Shown here piece after piece: positions 34,384 to 43,589 of a stretch of 64,000 nt of DNA; the first letter of the stretch is position 1; each line of letters begins with the position of its first letter. The notes below the pieces were generated by a model. The model made no database searches. It was not told the DNA's origin and saw nothing but the letters and a program-made list of their open reading frames with translations. Made by a program: the position numbers and the translations under genes. This stretch comes from Sedimentibacter sp. (GTDB lineage Bacteria > Bacillota > Clostridia > Tissierellales > Sedimentibacteraceae): positions 62,001 to 126,000 of the forward strand of contig JAHDLA010000022.1 in NCBI GenBank assembly GCA_018436705.1, read 5' to 3'.

Positions 34384-36228
34384 ATGAAAACGAAAATTTG
34401 GCGAATAATAATCGGAGCTGTAGTATTAGCTATAGCAGCAATATTTAATTTAAATAATAATTGGTTACAAGTTGCTCTTTTTATAATAAGTTATATTATT
34501 GTAGGTGGTGATGTAGTAAAAAGAGCAATTAAAAATATTTTTAGAGGTCAAGTATTTGATGAAAACTTTTTAATGAGCGTGGCAACAATTGGTGCGTTTT
34601 TAATCGGTGAGTATCCAGAAGGTGTTGCGGTTATGCTTTTTTATCAAGTAGGCGAACTGTTTCAAAGTTATGCAGTTGATAAGTCAAGAAAATCAATAGC
34701 GAGCCTTATGGATATCAGACCTGATTATGCAAATGTAAAAAGAGGAGAAGAACTTGTAAAGGTTGACCCTGATGAAGTTCAGATTGGAGATATTATTGTA
34801 ATTAAAGCAGGAGAAAAGATTCCTCTTGATGGAAAAATCATAGACGGAAGTTCTATGATCGATACATCTGCACTTACTGGAGAGTCTGTTCCTCGCGAGG
34901 TAGAAGTAGGTAGTGATATTCTAAGCGGATGTATTAATATTAATGGAGTTATTACCGCTGAGGTTACAAAGGAATTTGGAGAATCTACAGTTAGTAAAAT
35001 TCTAGACTTGGTTGAGAATGCAAGCAGTAAAAAATCTCAATCAGAACAGTTCATCACTAAGTTTGCAAGATATTACACTCCGATTGTTGTAGTTATTGCT
35101 GTTATACTTGCTATTGTACCTCCTCTTGTAATAGAAGGAGCTAAATTTAGTGATTGGATATATAGGGCTTTATCATTCCTTGTAGTTTCGTGCCCATGTG
35201 CTTTAGTTATTTCAATACCTTTAAGTTTCTTTGGCGGAATAGGCGGAGCTTCAAGAAAGGGAATTTTAGTTAAAGGTAGTAATTATCTTGAAGCATTAGC
35301 ACGAACAGAAATTGTTGTTTTTGATAAAACAGGTACATTAACAAAGGGAGTATTTAATGTGCAAGAAATTCAGCCGGAAGGGATATCTAAAGAAGAATTA
35401 TTGGAATTAACTGCATATGCTGAAAGTTATTCAAATCATCCAATATCCTTATCTTTAAAACGTGCTTATGGTAAGGAAATTGATAATGGAAGAATTTCAA
35501 ATGTAGAAGAGATATCTGGTCATGGTGTTAATGCAGTAGTTGATGGGAAAAATATTTTGGCTGGGAACATAAAATTAATGAAAAAATATAATATCCCTCA
35601 CTTTGAATTTGAATTAGTTGGAACAGTTGTACATGTTGCAGTTGATAACAAATATTCCGGATATATTGTTATAGCAGATGAAGTAAAGGAAGATTCAGCA
35701 CAAGCAATTAAAGAATTGAAAGCTGCCAACATTAGGCAAACAGTTATGTTAACAGGTGATGCTAAAAGTGTAGGTGCAAAAGTTGCTAAAGAACTTGGAC
35801 TTGATAAGGTATATGCTGAATTGTTGCCTGGAGATAAAGTTGATAAATTAGAAGAATTATTCTCACAAAAGTCTACAAAGGGTAAACTTGCTTTTGTAGG
35901 AGATGGAATAAATGATGCACCTGTATTAGCAAGGGCAGATATAGGAATAGCAATGGGTGGTTTAGGATCAGATGCAGCTATTGAAGCAGCTGACATTGTT
36001 ATAATGACTGATGAGCCTTCTAAGATTGCTACAGCAATGAAAATTTCCAAAAAGACATTAAAAATTGCTTATCAAAATATAACATTAGCAATTGGAATAA
36101 AAGTAATTGTTCTTATTCTAAGTGCTTTAGGTATAACCACAATGTGGGCAGCAATTTTTGCTGATGTTGGTGTAACTATAATTGCGGTTTTAAATTCATT
36201 TAGAGCGTTAAATGTAAAAAATCTTTAA
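34384..36228 (+). CDS. cadA: CadA-type heavy-metal-exporting P-type ATPase
   Basis: The P1B-type ATPase exports Cd2+, Zn2+ or Pb2+ across the membrane. It has 614 residues and contains TGES (165-168), the intramembrane metal site SCPCALV (CPC 270-272), the phosphorylation site D314 in [13 protein letters not shown] near 347-350, and GDGINDAPVLARADIG. Unlike most CadA proteins it begins directly with membrane helices; the N-terminal HMA domain is supplied by two separate upstream genes. It forms an operon with cadC and the HMA genes. Two decayed relatives lie at 17.3 and 20.1 kb. Confidence 0.95.
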   Translation: MKTKIWRIIIGAVVLAIAAIFNLNNNWLQVALFIISYIIVGGDVVKRAIKNIFRGQVFDENFLMSVATIGAFLIGEYPEGVAVMLFYQVGELFQSYAVDKSRKSIASLMDIRPDYANVKRGEELVKVDPDEVQIGDIIVIKAGEKIPLDGKIIDGSSMIDTSALTGESVPREVEVGSDILSGCININGVITAEVTKEFGESTVSKILDLVENASSKKSQSEQFITKFARYYTPIVVVIAVILAIVPPLVIEGAKFSDWIYRALSFLVVSCPCALVISIPLSFFGGIGGASRKGILVKGSNYLEALARTEIVVFDKTGTLTKGVFNVQEIQPEGISKEELLELTAYAESYSNHPISLSLKRAYGKEIDNGRISNVEEISGHGVNAVVDGKNILAGNIKLMKKYNIPHFEFELVGTVVHVAVDNKYSGYIVIADEVKEDSAQAIKELKAANIRQTVMLTGDAKSVGAKVAKELGLDKVYAELLPGDKVDKLEELFSQKSTKGKLAFVGDGINDAPVLARADIGIAMGGLGSDAAIEAADIVIMTDEPSKIATAMKISKKTLKIAYQNITLAIGIKVIVLILSALGITTMWAAIFADVGVTIIAVLNSFRALNVKNL

Positions 36229-36309
36229 TTGAATTTTATTTTGCACATCATTAAATAAAGGTTATTTGCCATATCCTAATTTAAAGAAGTAGATGCATAG
36301 GGGAGTTAA

Positions 36310-36915
36310 ATGCTAAAAAAGATCATAAAAGTAATATCTTTATTGTTGATTATAATAATTATAATGAACTATAAAAATGTACTTAAAAAATTCTTTCCAA
36401 CGGATTACCAAGAGATTGTAACAACTTATGCAGAAAAATATAATCTTGATCCTTATCTTGTTTATTCAATAATAAAGGTTGAAAGTGGTTTTGATGCAAG
36501 TGCTAAATCATACAAAGGGGCTATTGGACTCATGCAGATAATGCCACAAACAGGTGAATATATATCAAATTTGTTAGGAGAGCAAGGATTTACGGAAGGT
36601 AAACTTTATGATCCAGAGATAAATATAAGGTATGGAACATATTACTTTTCGAAGTTATATAAGAATTACTACGAAGATTTGGATATGGCATTAGCTGCAT
36701 ACAATGGTGGAGAAGGAAATGTTAGACGGTGGATTCGAGAGGACAGTGAAGGAAAAAAATACATTGATATGAATGATTTAATGTTTGAAGAAACAAGAAA
36801 ATACCTTTATAAAGTTAAGAAAAATTACCTATTTTATAGGTATATATATGAGAATTATGGTTTTAATGTAATTAACTGGAGATATAGTTATGTATCTGTT
36901 TCTAATAAAGTATAA
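36310..36915 (+). CDS. Slt-type lytic transglycosylase
   Basis: The 201-residue protein has an N-terminal membrane anchor (about 5-20) and a soluble lytic transglycosylase domain. The catalytic Glu is E58 in SIIKVESGFDASAKS, followed by GAIGLMQIMPQTG and the AAYNGG motif near residue 135. It cleaves glycan strands, outside the membrane. Length suits minimal Slt domains. It follows cadA after about 80 bp and may be co-transcribed with it; it adds another wall enzyme to the metal island. Confidence 0.9.
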   Translation: MLKKIIKVISLLLIIIIIMNYKNVLKKFFPTDYQEIVTTYAEKYNLDPYLVYSIIKVESGFDASAKSYKGAIGLMQIMPQTGEYISNLLGEQGFTEGKLYDPEINIRYGTYYFSKLYKNYYEDLDMALAAYNGGEGNVRRWIREDSEGKKYIDMNDLMFEETRKYLYKVKKNYLFYRYIYENYGFNVINWRYSYVSVSNKV

Positions 36916-36957
36916 TATAGCGGAAAAACAAGTTAAAAGAAAGGTGTTTGTAAAAAA

Positions 36958-37827
36958 ATGGGGCATAATCATGAAAGACAAGAAAATATAAAAGTCGCTT
37001 TTTTATTGAATTTAACATTTACGATTTTTGAGATTGTAGGTGGTTTATGGACAAACAGTATGGCAATCTTGACTGATGCATTGCATGATCTCGGTGATTC
37101 AATATCATTGGGAGTTTCATGGTACTTAGAAAAGTATTCGGAAAAGGGTCCAGATCAAAAGTTTTCTTATGGTTATGCCAGGTTCTCTTTATTGGGAGCA
37201 TTAATAAGTAGTGTGGTATTATTGAGTGGCTCCGTGCTTATTATAACAAGAGCAATTCCTAGAATAATCCAACCTGAAGCTGTAAATCCAAAAGGAATGT
37301 TGATATTTTCTATATTAGGAATAGTGATAAACGGAACAGCTGTTTTAAGATTAAAAAAAGGGACCTCTTTAAACGAGAGGGTGGTTTCATGGCATCTTAT
37401 TGAAGATGTGCTTGGATGGATAGTCGTTCTTATTATTAGTATTGTACTAATATTTTTAGATTTACCAGTATTAGACCCGATTTTTTCACTTCTGATTACT
37501 ATATATGTATTGTATAATGTGGTGAAAAATTTAAAAGAAATACTGAATATTTTTTTACAAGGAGTTCCAAAGAACTTATCAATTAAAGAAATTGAGAAAG
37601 AGATTGTAGAGAAAACTGGTGCTGTAGCTGCTTATCACACTCATATTTGGTCGTTGGAAGGCGAAAGACATTTATTGAGTATTAATTTGATTGTAAATGA
37701 TAAAATAGAACGCAATGAAGTTATTGCAATAAAACAAAATGTTAGAAAATTGATGATGGAAAAAGAAATAGACCATGTAACAGTCCAAGTTGATTTTGAA
37801 AGTGAAGACGTTGAAGACTACTATTGA
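36958..37827 (+). CDS. CDF-family metal cation exporter
   Basis: The 289-residue protein has six membrane segments and a cytoplasmic C-terminal domain. The metal-site motifs are ALHDLGDS (H43, D44, D47) in the second helix and HLIEDVLGW in the fifth. HNH residues occur at the N-terminus (MGHNHE). The HDxxD form suggests Zn/Cd transport by proton antiport. It is a conventional CzcD-like protein, in contrast to the CDF-HflK fusion at 28.2 kb. The ATG lies shortly after an AAAGGTG site. Confidence 0.92.
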   Translation: MGHNHERQENIKVAFLLNLTFTIFEIVGGLWTNSMAILTDALHDLGDSISLGVSWYLEKYSEKGPDQKFSYGYARFSLLGALISSVVLLSGSVLIITRAIPRIIQPEAVNPKGMLIFSILGIVINGTAVLRLKKGTSLNERVVSWHLIEDVLGWIVVLIISIVLIFLDLPVLDPIFSLLITIYVLYNVVKNLKEILNIFLQGVPKNLSIKEIEKEIVEKTGAVAAYHTHIWSLEGERHLLSINLIVNDKIERNEVIAIKQNVRKLMMEKEIDHVTVQVDFESEDVEDYY

Positions 37828-37931
37828 AAAAGTTGAGTGTTAAACTAAATATTACATAATAAAACAGCTTCTAGTATGAGCTGTATTATTTATAATTACA
37901 CTAAATTATCTATAAATGGAGGAGATAATAT

Positions 37932-38846
37932 ATGTTAGATTTTTTAAGAAAAGAAGGGATCAGCGAAAACCTGATCAATGAAATAGATAAATTCAGAAAA
38001 TTTTATAAATTAGATATGGACATGAATTACAGAATTCCAAATCCAAAATATTATTACTTTGGAAAAGATGTTTGGGAGCAAGCTATAACTGCACTTATAT
38101 GTGGAGAAAATCTACTTCTAGTAGGTCCAAAGGCTACAGGAAAGAATGTTCTTTCGCAAAACTTGGCTATGGCTTTTGGCAGACCAAGTTGGGATATTTC
38201 ATTTTATGTAAATACAGATTCTTCAACCCTAATTGGCACAGATACATTTGAAAATGGAAAAGTAACTTTTAGACATGGTCCAATATATGAATGTGCTGTC
38301 AAGGGAGGTTTTGGAATCCTTGATGAAATAAACATGGCAAAAAATGAATCTTTGGCAGTTCTTCATGCAACTTTAGACTTTAGGAGAATAATAGATGTTC
38401 CTGGTTATGACAAAATAAAATTAGACGATGCAACTAGATTCATTGCAACAATGAATTACGGCTATGCAGGCACAAGAGAACTTAACGAAGCTCTTGCATC
38501 ACGCTTCATGGTAATTGAAATGCCAAGCATTTCTTCTGATAATCTGAAGAAGCTTCTGCAGAGAGAATTTCCTAATTTGAAAAACACATATTTAGAACAG
38601 TTCACAGGACTTTTTCAAGACCTTCAGAAAAAAAATGAAAATTCAGAAATATCAACTAAATCAGTAGATCTAAGAGGTCTTATTGGATCAATTCATCTTA
38701 TGAATAAGGGACTTGAAGCTAACAAGGCATTACAGATGGGCATTACTAATAAATCATTCGATGATTTTGAGAGAGTGCTTATTGATGATGTAATTCATAT
38801 GAGAATACCATTAAAGCTGGAAAGAGGTGAAATCTTTACAGATTAA
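37932..38846 (+). CDS. MoxR-type AAA+ ATPase
   Basis: The 304-residue AAA+ protein has Walker A GPKATGKN (65-72), Walker B GFGILDEIN (about 128-136) and sensor-1 FIATMNYGYAG. The pattern matches MoxR/CbbQ/NorQ ATPases, which remodel or load metal into partner enzymes together with a VWA protein. The VWA gene follows 3 bp downstream. The target is unknown; no obvious metalloenzyme gene lies next to it. A good GGAGG site precedes the ATG. Confidence 0.85.
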   Translation: MLDFLRKEGISENLINEIDKFRKFYKLDMDMNYRIPNPKYYYFGKDVWEQAITALICGENLLLVGPKATGKNVLSQNLAMAFGRPSWDISFYVNTDSSTLIGTDTFENGKVTFRHGPIYECAVKGGFGILDEINMAKNESLAVLHATLDFRRIIDVPGYDKIKLDDATRFIATMNYGYAGTRELNEALASRFMVIEMPSISSDNLKKLLQREFPNLKNTYLEQFTGLFQDLQKKNENSEISTKSVDLRGLIGSIHLMNKGLEANKALQMGITNKSFDDFERVLIDDVIHMRIPLKLERGEIFTD

Positions 38847-38848
38847 CT

Positions 38849-40582
38849 ATGAAAATTCAAAGCAATGAAAAACAAAGAGCATCTAATATAATATGGAGTG
38901 CTTCTGATGATTATTCCATCCAGTCAGAATTCAAGATATACGATGAAAATGGAAGGGCAGATTTATATTGGAATTATGTAATAGGGGCTGTTCACAAATA
39001 TTATGATTATTCAAAACTGCAAAAATTTTTCAGCTTGATTAAACAAGATAGTGACTATGATTTATATGTAAATCTTACATGGATCGGTTTAGAAAACTGC
39101 GTATATGAAAAAGGGAAAGCAGAGAGACCAGTGCTAGAAAGTATGCGTAAAAACTATGCAAAAAAAGTTCTGAATAATGGGGAAAAACCGTCTGATGATG
39201 ATGTTTATGGCATAATTAATATAGCACACTTAAAGCGAGCTCTTGGAGAAGAACCCATAATAAAAGAGCAATGTTCAGAAATATTAAATAGGCTTGAATT
39301 TGATGAATTTATGAATACTGACGATATAATCAACCGCATGAATTATATTCTTAATGTTTATTTTAATTTCAACCCTTCAAATAAAAAACAAATTCTACTC
39401 AAGAAAAAGTTTAATAACAATAAAATGATTCATTTTGGAGAAAAAAGTAAGCAACTAATTAACGGTGTTCCATTATTTAAACGAATTAATATAGGTTCTG
39501 CTGAATATACTGGCAACATCAATTTTGATGACGGAGAAGAAAAAAGAAATAAATTTGTATTGCATTGGTTGATGTTTAAAGAACAAATTGACAAAAATGA
39601 AAGAGAATATATACAGAATTATTTTGGAACTTCAATACTTCCAGAATCGACAACAAAATTATTAGAGCAAAATATCTGTATGGAAAATCATATGAACTGC
39701 CATCTCCATGTTACAAGAGGAGAGTTTGACAATAACCAAGAAGAAACATTTCAACAAAAGATTACATTATTTCAAAGAAAAAAGAATAAAGAATACTATA
39801 ATAAAAATATAGCCAGAAACAACAATAGCATTTCAAAACTAACAAATAAAATAAAAAATACAATGTTGATTAACTTCCAGTCATCACCAAACAAATCAAA
39901 GGCAGGAAAGCTTGTATCAGAGAAACTTTGGAGAAATATTTACCTTAATGACAGCAAAGTCTTTTTAAAAAATGTATATGATGACATTGGTGACTTGAGT
40001 GTTGATATAATGATAGATGCATCCGCTTCACAAATTAATCGTCAGGAAATAATAGCTACAGAAGGATATATAATTGCCGAAAGTATTACACGTTGCAATA
40101 TACCGGTAAGAGTTTACTCTTACTGCAATATGAGAAACTTTGGTGTTATTAATTTGTTTCGTGATTATAATGAAGTCAACAAAAACGATAATATTTTCAA
40201 TTACTGTTCAGCTGGATTTAATAGAGACGGTTTGGCTATACGTACAGCGATACACATGATGAAGGGTTCAACCTATGAAAAAAAGATACTTATAGTTCTT
40301 TCAGATGGTAAACCCAACGATATAACAAAAATTTCTTCAAAAAGTTTAAATCTTGCGAACCATGAATATACCGATACTGTTGGTGTTAACGACACAGCCA
40401 TGGAGGTTAGAAAAGGCAAACAGAAAGGTGTTACCATCCTCTGTGTATTTACCGGAAAAGATGAAGATATACCGGCTGCAAAAAAAATATATGGGCGTGG
40501 TATGGCTTATATAAAATCACCTGAACGATTTGCCGATATTGTAGGGATTCTGATGCAAAATGAATTGAAAAATCTTAATTAG
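38849..40582 (+). CDS. VWA-domain partner of MoxR (NorD/CobT-like)
   Basis: The 577-residue protein has a long, charged N-terminal region (1-370) and a C-terminal von Willebrand A domain from about 380. The MIDAS motif is DIMIDASAS (D near 389), followed by SAGFNRDGLAIRTA and IVLSDGKPND. NorD, CobT and related proteins use this fold to couple a MoxR ATPase to a client metalloprotein. It is translated directly after the MoxR gene. The setting within a metal island suggests metal insertion, removal or stress repair; this is inference. Confidence 0.8.
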   Translation: MKIQSNEKQRASNIIWSASDDYSIQSEFKIYDENGRADLYWNYVIGAVHKYYDYSKLQKFFSLIKQDSDYDLYVNLTWIGLENCVYEKGKAERPVLESMRKNYAKKVLNNGEKPSDDDVYGIINIAHLKRALGEEPIIKEQCSEILNRLEFDEFMNTDDIINRMNYILNVYFNFNPSNKKQILLKKKFNNNKMIHFGEKSKQLINGVPLFKRINIGSAEYTGNINFDDGEEKRNKFVLHWLMFKEQIDKNEREYIQNYFGTSILPESTTKLLEQNICMENHMNCHLHVTRGEFDNNQEETFQQKITLFQRKKNKEYYNKNIARNNNSISKLTNKIKNTMLINFQSSPNKSKAGKLVSEKLWRNIYLNDSKVFLKNVYDDIGDLSVDIMIDASASQINRQEIIATEGYIIAESITRCNIPVRVYSYCNMRNFGVINLFRDYNEVNKNDNIFNYCSAGFNRDGLAIRTAIHMMKGSTYEKKILIVLSDGKPNDITKISSKSLNLANHEYTDTVGVNDTAMEVRKGKQKGVTILCVFTGKDEDIPAAKKIYGRGMAYIKSPERFADIVGILMQNELKNLN

Positions 40583-40725
40583 GATTATTGTTAATGTAAT
40601 TAATAGTATCATTATATGTACCGTGGTGCGAGCTGCAAGGTAAACAATGTCATGGTAGAGAGGCATACATTTCAGCTGCTGAAAAGGTATGCGACTATGT
40701 AAAAATTAAGACAGAGAATGATGTT

Positions 40726-40944
40726 ATGTTTAAGCATATATTAATGCTGTATGGAACAGCTTTATCTTTAATGCAATGTATAATTTTTATTATATATAAT
40801 TTGCTCAATACGCAAAGTAAGGAGATAATTTCTGCTATTTCAGGTTTAGCTTCTTTAATATTTGCTCAGTATATATTAGAAACTTATGATAATAATGTAA
40901 TAAAAAAAGGAGCCCTTAAGTTTACTATAGTAAGAAGATTATGA
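40726..40944 (+). CDS. Small membrane protein, probably a gene remnant
   Basis: The 72-residue frame has two hydrophobic stretches and no recognised family. The same frame is open upstream to about 40601 (VSLYVPWCELQGKQCHGREAY) but holds no ATG, GTG or TTG before 40726, so the visible ORF may be the tail of a gene that lost its start. It lies at the right edge of the metal island, next to a very large hairpin. Confidence 0.35.
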   Translation: MFKHILMLYGTALSLMQCIIFIIYNLLNTQSKEIISAISGLASLIFAQYILETYDNNVIKKGALKFTIVRRL

Positions 40945-40981
40945 ATGTAAAGAAATTTGTAAGTAAGTCCCGAAATTTTAA

Positions 40982-41049
40982 CATAAAATGATAAAGAAAT
41001 ATATATTTATGTAACAGTACATAATTATGTATTTCTTTATCATTTTATG
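40982..41049. repeat. Very large near-perfect hairpin (32-bp arms)
   Basis: Arms 40982-41001 and 41030-41049 are perfect complements over 20 bp. Pairing continues inward over 12 more positions with one mismatch and one wobble to a four-base loop (ACAG). It lies between convergent genes. It could be a bidirectional terminator, but the length is more typical of a small palindromic repeat or a recombination site. Confidence 0.8.
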
Positions 41050-41109
41050 CGTAAATTAAACTGGGAAAAGGAGCATGATAACCAAAGCCGTATTTAATTA
41101 CCACATAAT

Positions 41110-41316
41110 CTAAACTCTAATGATCATGTAATCTCCATTTGTTAGTTTTACTACATCAGCTTTCATTGCTTTTGCAATTTCCACAGTTATATTCTTGGAA
41201 GTATTGTCAGAATCAGCCCAAAACACTAAACAATTGCTTGATAAAATTCGATCTTTATCTTTAGTAATATAGGCAATGATTTCATAATTTACTTTCATTG
41301 ATGATTCTTTTCCCAT
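41110..41316 (-). CDS. Capping complex subunit for YIEGIA-like protein
   Basis: The 68-residue protein (ITKDKDRILSSNCLVFWAD, then VEIAKAMKADVVKL) resembles the small 'capping complex subunit' that accompanies YIEGIA-domain membrane proteins in clostridia and bacilli. Its gene starts one base after the YIEGIA stop codon, with its AAAGGAG site inside that gene's end. A broken paralogue lies on the minus strand at 21.77-21.89 kb. The biochemical role is unknown. Confidence 0.72.
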   Translation of the reverse strand: MGKESSMKVNYEIIAYITKDKDRILSSNCLVFWADSDNTSKNITVEIAKAMKADVVKLTNGDYMIIRV

Positions 41317-41317
41317 T

Positions 41318-42226
41318 TTATTGCTCCTTTAATTTAGTTTTCATAACATTATGCGATTTTTTAGTACTTTCAAGTAACGGGCATTTTTTCACAACTTCAA
41401 TTAAGGCATCGATATCTTGTTTTATTGGAACAAGTGCTATAACAATTCTTCCATTTTCATAATCTTTTCTCGTAAAATTAAAACGCTTATTGCCCAATGC
41501 CCGTGTTGCTTCAAAAAGAGCTGCTTGTCGTTGACCAAAGTTATCGAGATTTATTCGGAAGTGGCTTTCATTAGGATATATAACTACGGCTAAACCTTCT
41601 TCGTTAAATAATTTTTCAGCATTATCAGTACCTAAAAGATTACTTACAAAAATATCATCTACAAATAAATTTGAATCTTTTATTATAATTTTACCTTGCT
41701 TAACTTGTGCGATATCTCCAATACTTTTTCCTTTTGTAAAATGATCTAATAAATAAATTGTAATAAGTCCTACAATAATTCCACATATTATATCTGTCCA
41801 TAAACCAAAAGGTAATATTATAATTACTAAAGAAACAATAAATGATGTAGAAAATGCTATATAGTTTCTTGATTCAAATGTTTTAGCAATCCCATCAATG
41901 TACGCATCTCCTCGAACTGTATATTCTGTGTTTTCTAAACTTTGCAAGCTTTCCTTTTCCATTTTCCGAACATCTCTAAATTGTTGAAGAGCTACAGTTA
42001 AAAATGTTACAGCCGTATAGTTTTTACTTAATAAAGCGGGTAAAGCTACGGCTCCTAAAGCTGATGCAACAAATCCAATTATAATGTGAATGAAATAACC
42101 ATTTGGATAACTTGGATATTGTCTGTAATCTTCTTTTAATAACACTATTCTAGCTAATGTTCCTATAAGTACTGCAGTTGTTATTATGATCATATCATCA
42201 AAAGACAAAACCTGACTTTCTTTCAT
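41318..42226 (-). CDS. YIEGIA-domain membrane protein
   Basis: I choose the ATG at 42226; the one at 42235 abuts the AGGAGGT site. The ~302-residue protein has hydrophobic segments near 10-30, 45-70 and 125-175, and the name-giving motif in the form GDAYIDGIAKTFESRNY. The soluble C-terminal half ends in a basic tail. These proteins are found mainly in spore formers with the small capping subunit, which is encoded downstream here. Function is not established. Confidence 0.75.
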   Translation of the reverse strand: MKESQVLSFDDMIIITTAVLIGTLARIVLLKEDYRQYPSYPNGYFIHIIIGFVASALGAVALPALLSKNYTAVTFLTVALQQFRDVRKMEKESLQSLENTEYTVRGDAYIDGIAKTFESRNYIAFSTSFIVSLVIIILPFGLWTDIICGIIVGLITIYLLDHFTKGKSIGDIAQVKQGKIIIKDSNLFVDDIFVSNLLGTDNAEKLFNEEGLAVVIYPNESHFRINLDNFGQRQAALFEATRALGNKRFNFTRKDYENGRIVIALVPIKQDIDALIEVVKKCPLLESTKKSHNVMKTKLKEQ

Positions 42227-42381
42227 TTCAACCATACCTCCTATACATACTTATTGTTTACAAAAGTATTTCTTATATACTATTAATTTAAGTTTCGGAT
42301 TCATCAATAGTTGAAAATGTACGTGTAGCGAATAGTATATAGCCAGCAGAATAGAAGGCGTTGTATTTGGTATTGATACTC

Positions 42382-42918
42382 TTATTTTGTAGATACATCT
42401 CTAAAGAAATTACTGCGGGGATGGTATGGTACATTTAAGTCAAATCCCATCTTGTTCATTTCTTGCATTTTTATTAAGAGCAAATTAATGTTAGAATTAA
42501 GAGTGCTTGCAATCTGAGCAACATCATAACCGTCTCTTACAAAATTAAATACTTCTTCATTTTTCAGAAGAATATGTGCTGCGAACGCATTAGCTTCATA
42601 TTCTGTAATGTTTTTTAGATTAAACAAAGCAAATTCTTTCAAGCCATTACTTGCCAAATCTCTATGAAAAATATCATGACCAATCTCATGTGCAAGAACC
42701 ATCTGCAGCATATAATCTTCTAAGTTACTGTTTAAAAAGATCATTCGATGCTTCCACTTGTAAGTATACATACCTAATAAATTATCATAGTTTCCATAAT
42801 AAAGTTTAACCCCAAGGTAACTTGCAATTTTCATAACATTGTTTGTACCAGCTTTTTGTATAAGTTGCTCCGCCTTTTTAAATATTTCTAAAGAATCAAT
42901 CAAATCATAAACCCCCAT
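42382..42918 (-). CDS. ImmA/IrrE-family metallopeptidase
   Basis: The 178-residue protein has the zinc-protease motif HEIGH (H77-H81) and the downstream YEANAFAAHIL helix that supplies the third ligand. ImmA-type proteases cut the ICE or phage repressor encoded next to them when the cell suffers DNA damage or quorum changes. The XRE repressor gene lies 64 bp upstream on the same strand, the classical immR-immA arrangement. It probably controls excision of the element that carries the recombinases to the right. Confidence 0.9.
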   Translation of the reverse strand: MGVYDLIDSLEIFKKAEQLIQKAGTNNVMKIASYLGVKLYYGNYDNLLGMYTYKWKHRMIFLNSNLEDYMLQMVLAHEIGHDIFHRDLASNGLKEFALFNLKNITEYEANAFAAHILLKNEEVFNFVRDGYDVAQIASTLNSNINLLLIKMQEMNKMGFDLNVPYHPRSNFFRDVSTK

Positions 42919-42982
42919 AAATTAAACATATTCCATATTCCCTTAAATTATATTAAATTAAAATTTATATAAGTATTAACAG

Positions 42983-43384
42983 TTATTTGTACTTATTTGG
43001 TGTGTACTTCTTATTATTTTCCTTGGCATCCCAATAAGCCTGTTGGAGAGAGCGCATAATAGCATCTTTATCAGGTTCTGATAATTCACCACCTGCAAAT
43101 AAGCCACCGATTTCAGCAACTAATTCTGCAGCCTGTGTTGCACCGCGACTTCCGTATTTTTCTTTTGCTTCTGTAATAAATATTTCGTCTTCAGTTAGGA
43201 AAAAGTTTATATCTATATTGAAAAAATTTGCTAACTTTGAGTAAATTTCTCTTTTTTTGGGATAACTTCTCCCAGTTTCATAGCTTATAATAGTGCGTAG
43301 TGATACACCGATTTCTTTGCCAAGCTCCGTTTGGGTTAGTCCCTTCTCTTTTCTCAAGTCCTTAAGTTTATCTCCGAATTTCAT
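42983..43384 (-). CDS. XRE-family repressor (ImmR-like)
   Basis: The 133-residue protein begins with an HTH_3 domain: GDKLKDLRKEKGLTQTELGK, recognition helix SLRTIISYETG. A C-terminal region of about 70 residues is likely the dimerisation and protease-target part. It is paired with the ImmA-like protease gene. Divergent promoters and inverted repeats at 43.40-43.52 kb lie just upstream, so it probably represses itself and the rightward genes. Confidence 0.88.
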   Translation of the reverse strand: MKFGDKLKDLRKEKGLTQTELGKEIGVSLRTIISYETGRSYPKKREIYSKLANFFNIDINFFLTEDEIFITEAKEKYGSRGATQAAELVAEIGGLFAGGELSEPDKDAIMRSLQQAYWDAKENNKKYTPNKYK

Positions 43385-43400
43385 AGTAGCCTCCTCTTAT

Positions 43401-43520
43401 GTGCAGATTAAATGCACAAACCATATTAAAATCTATTGACAAATGCAATATATCTTCATATAATATTAAATATGAAGAATAACTACATATGATATTAATT
43501 CAATCTTCACATTTTGTCAA
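43401..43520. promoter_or_regulatory. Divergent promoters with operator-like inverted repeats
   Basis: Rightward: -35 TTGACA (43436-43441), 17-bp gap, -10 TATAAT (43459-43464). Leftward: TTGACA read from 43520 to 43515, 17-bp gap, TAATAT at 43497-43492. A perfect TCTTCATA/TATGAAGA repeat (43453-43478) covers the rightward -10, and GTGCA/TGCAC (43401-43417) lies near the XRE start. These are natural ImmR binding sites. Confidence 0.7.
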
Positions 43521-43589
43521 CAGAAAAGTACGGTGTGTAAAAAATTTAAATATCTAAATATGACCCAATAAAATTAACGGAGGACTATT

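Noticed and set aside
35598..36050. 150-aa minus-strand ORF
   Set aside because: Antisense shadow of CadA across its conserved hinge.
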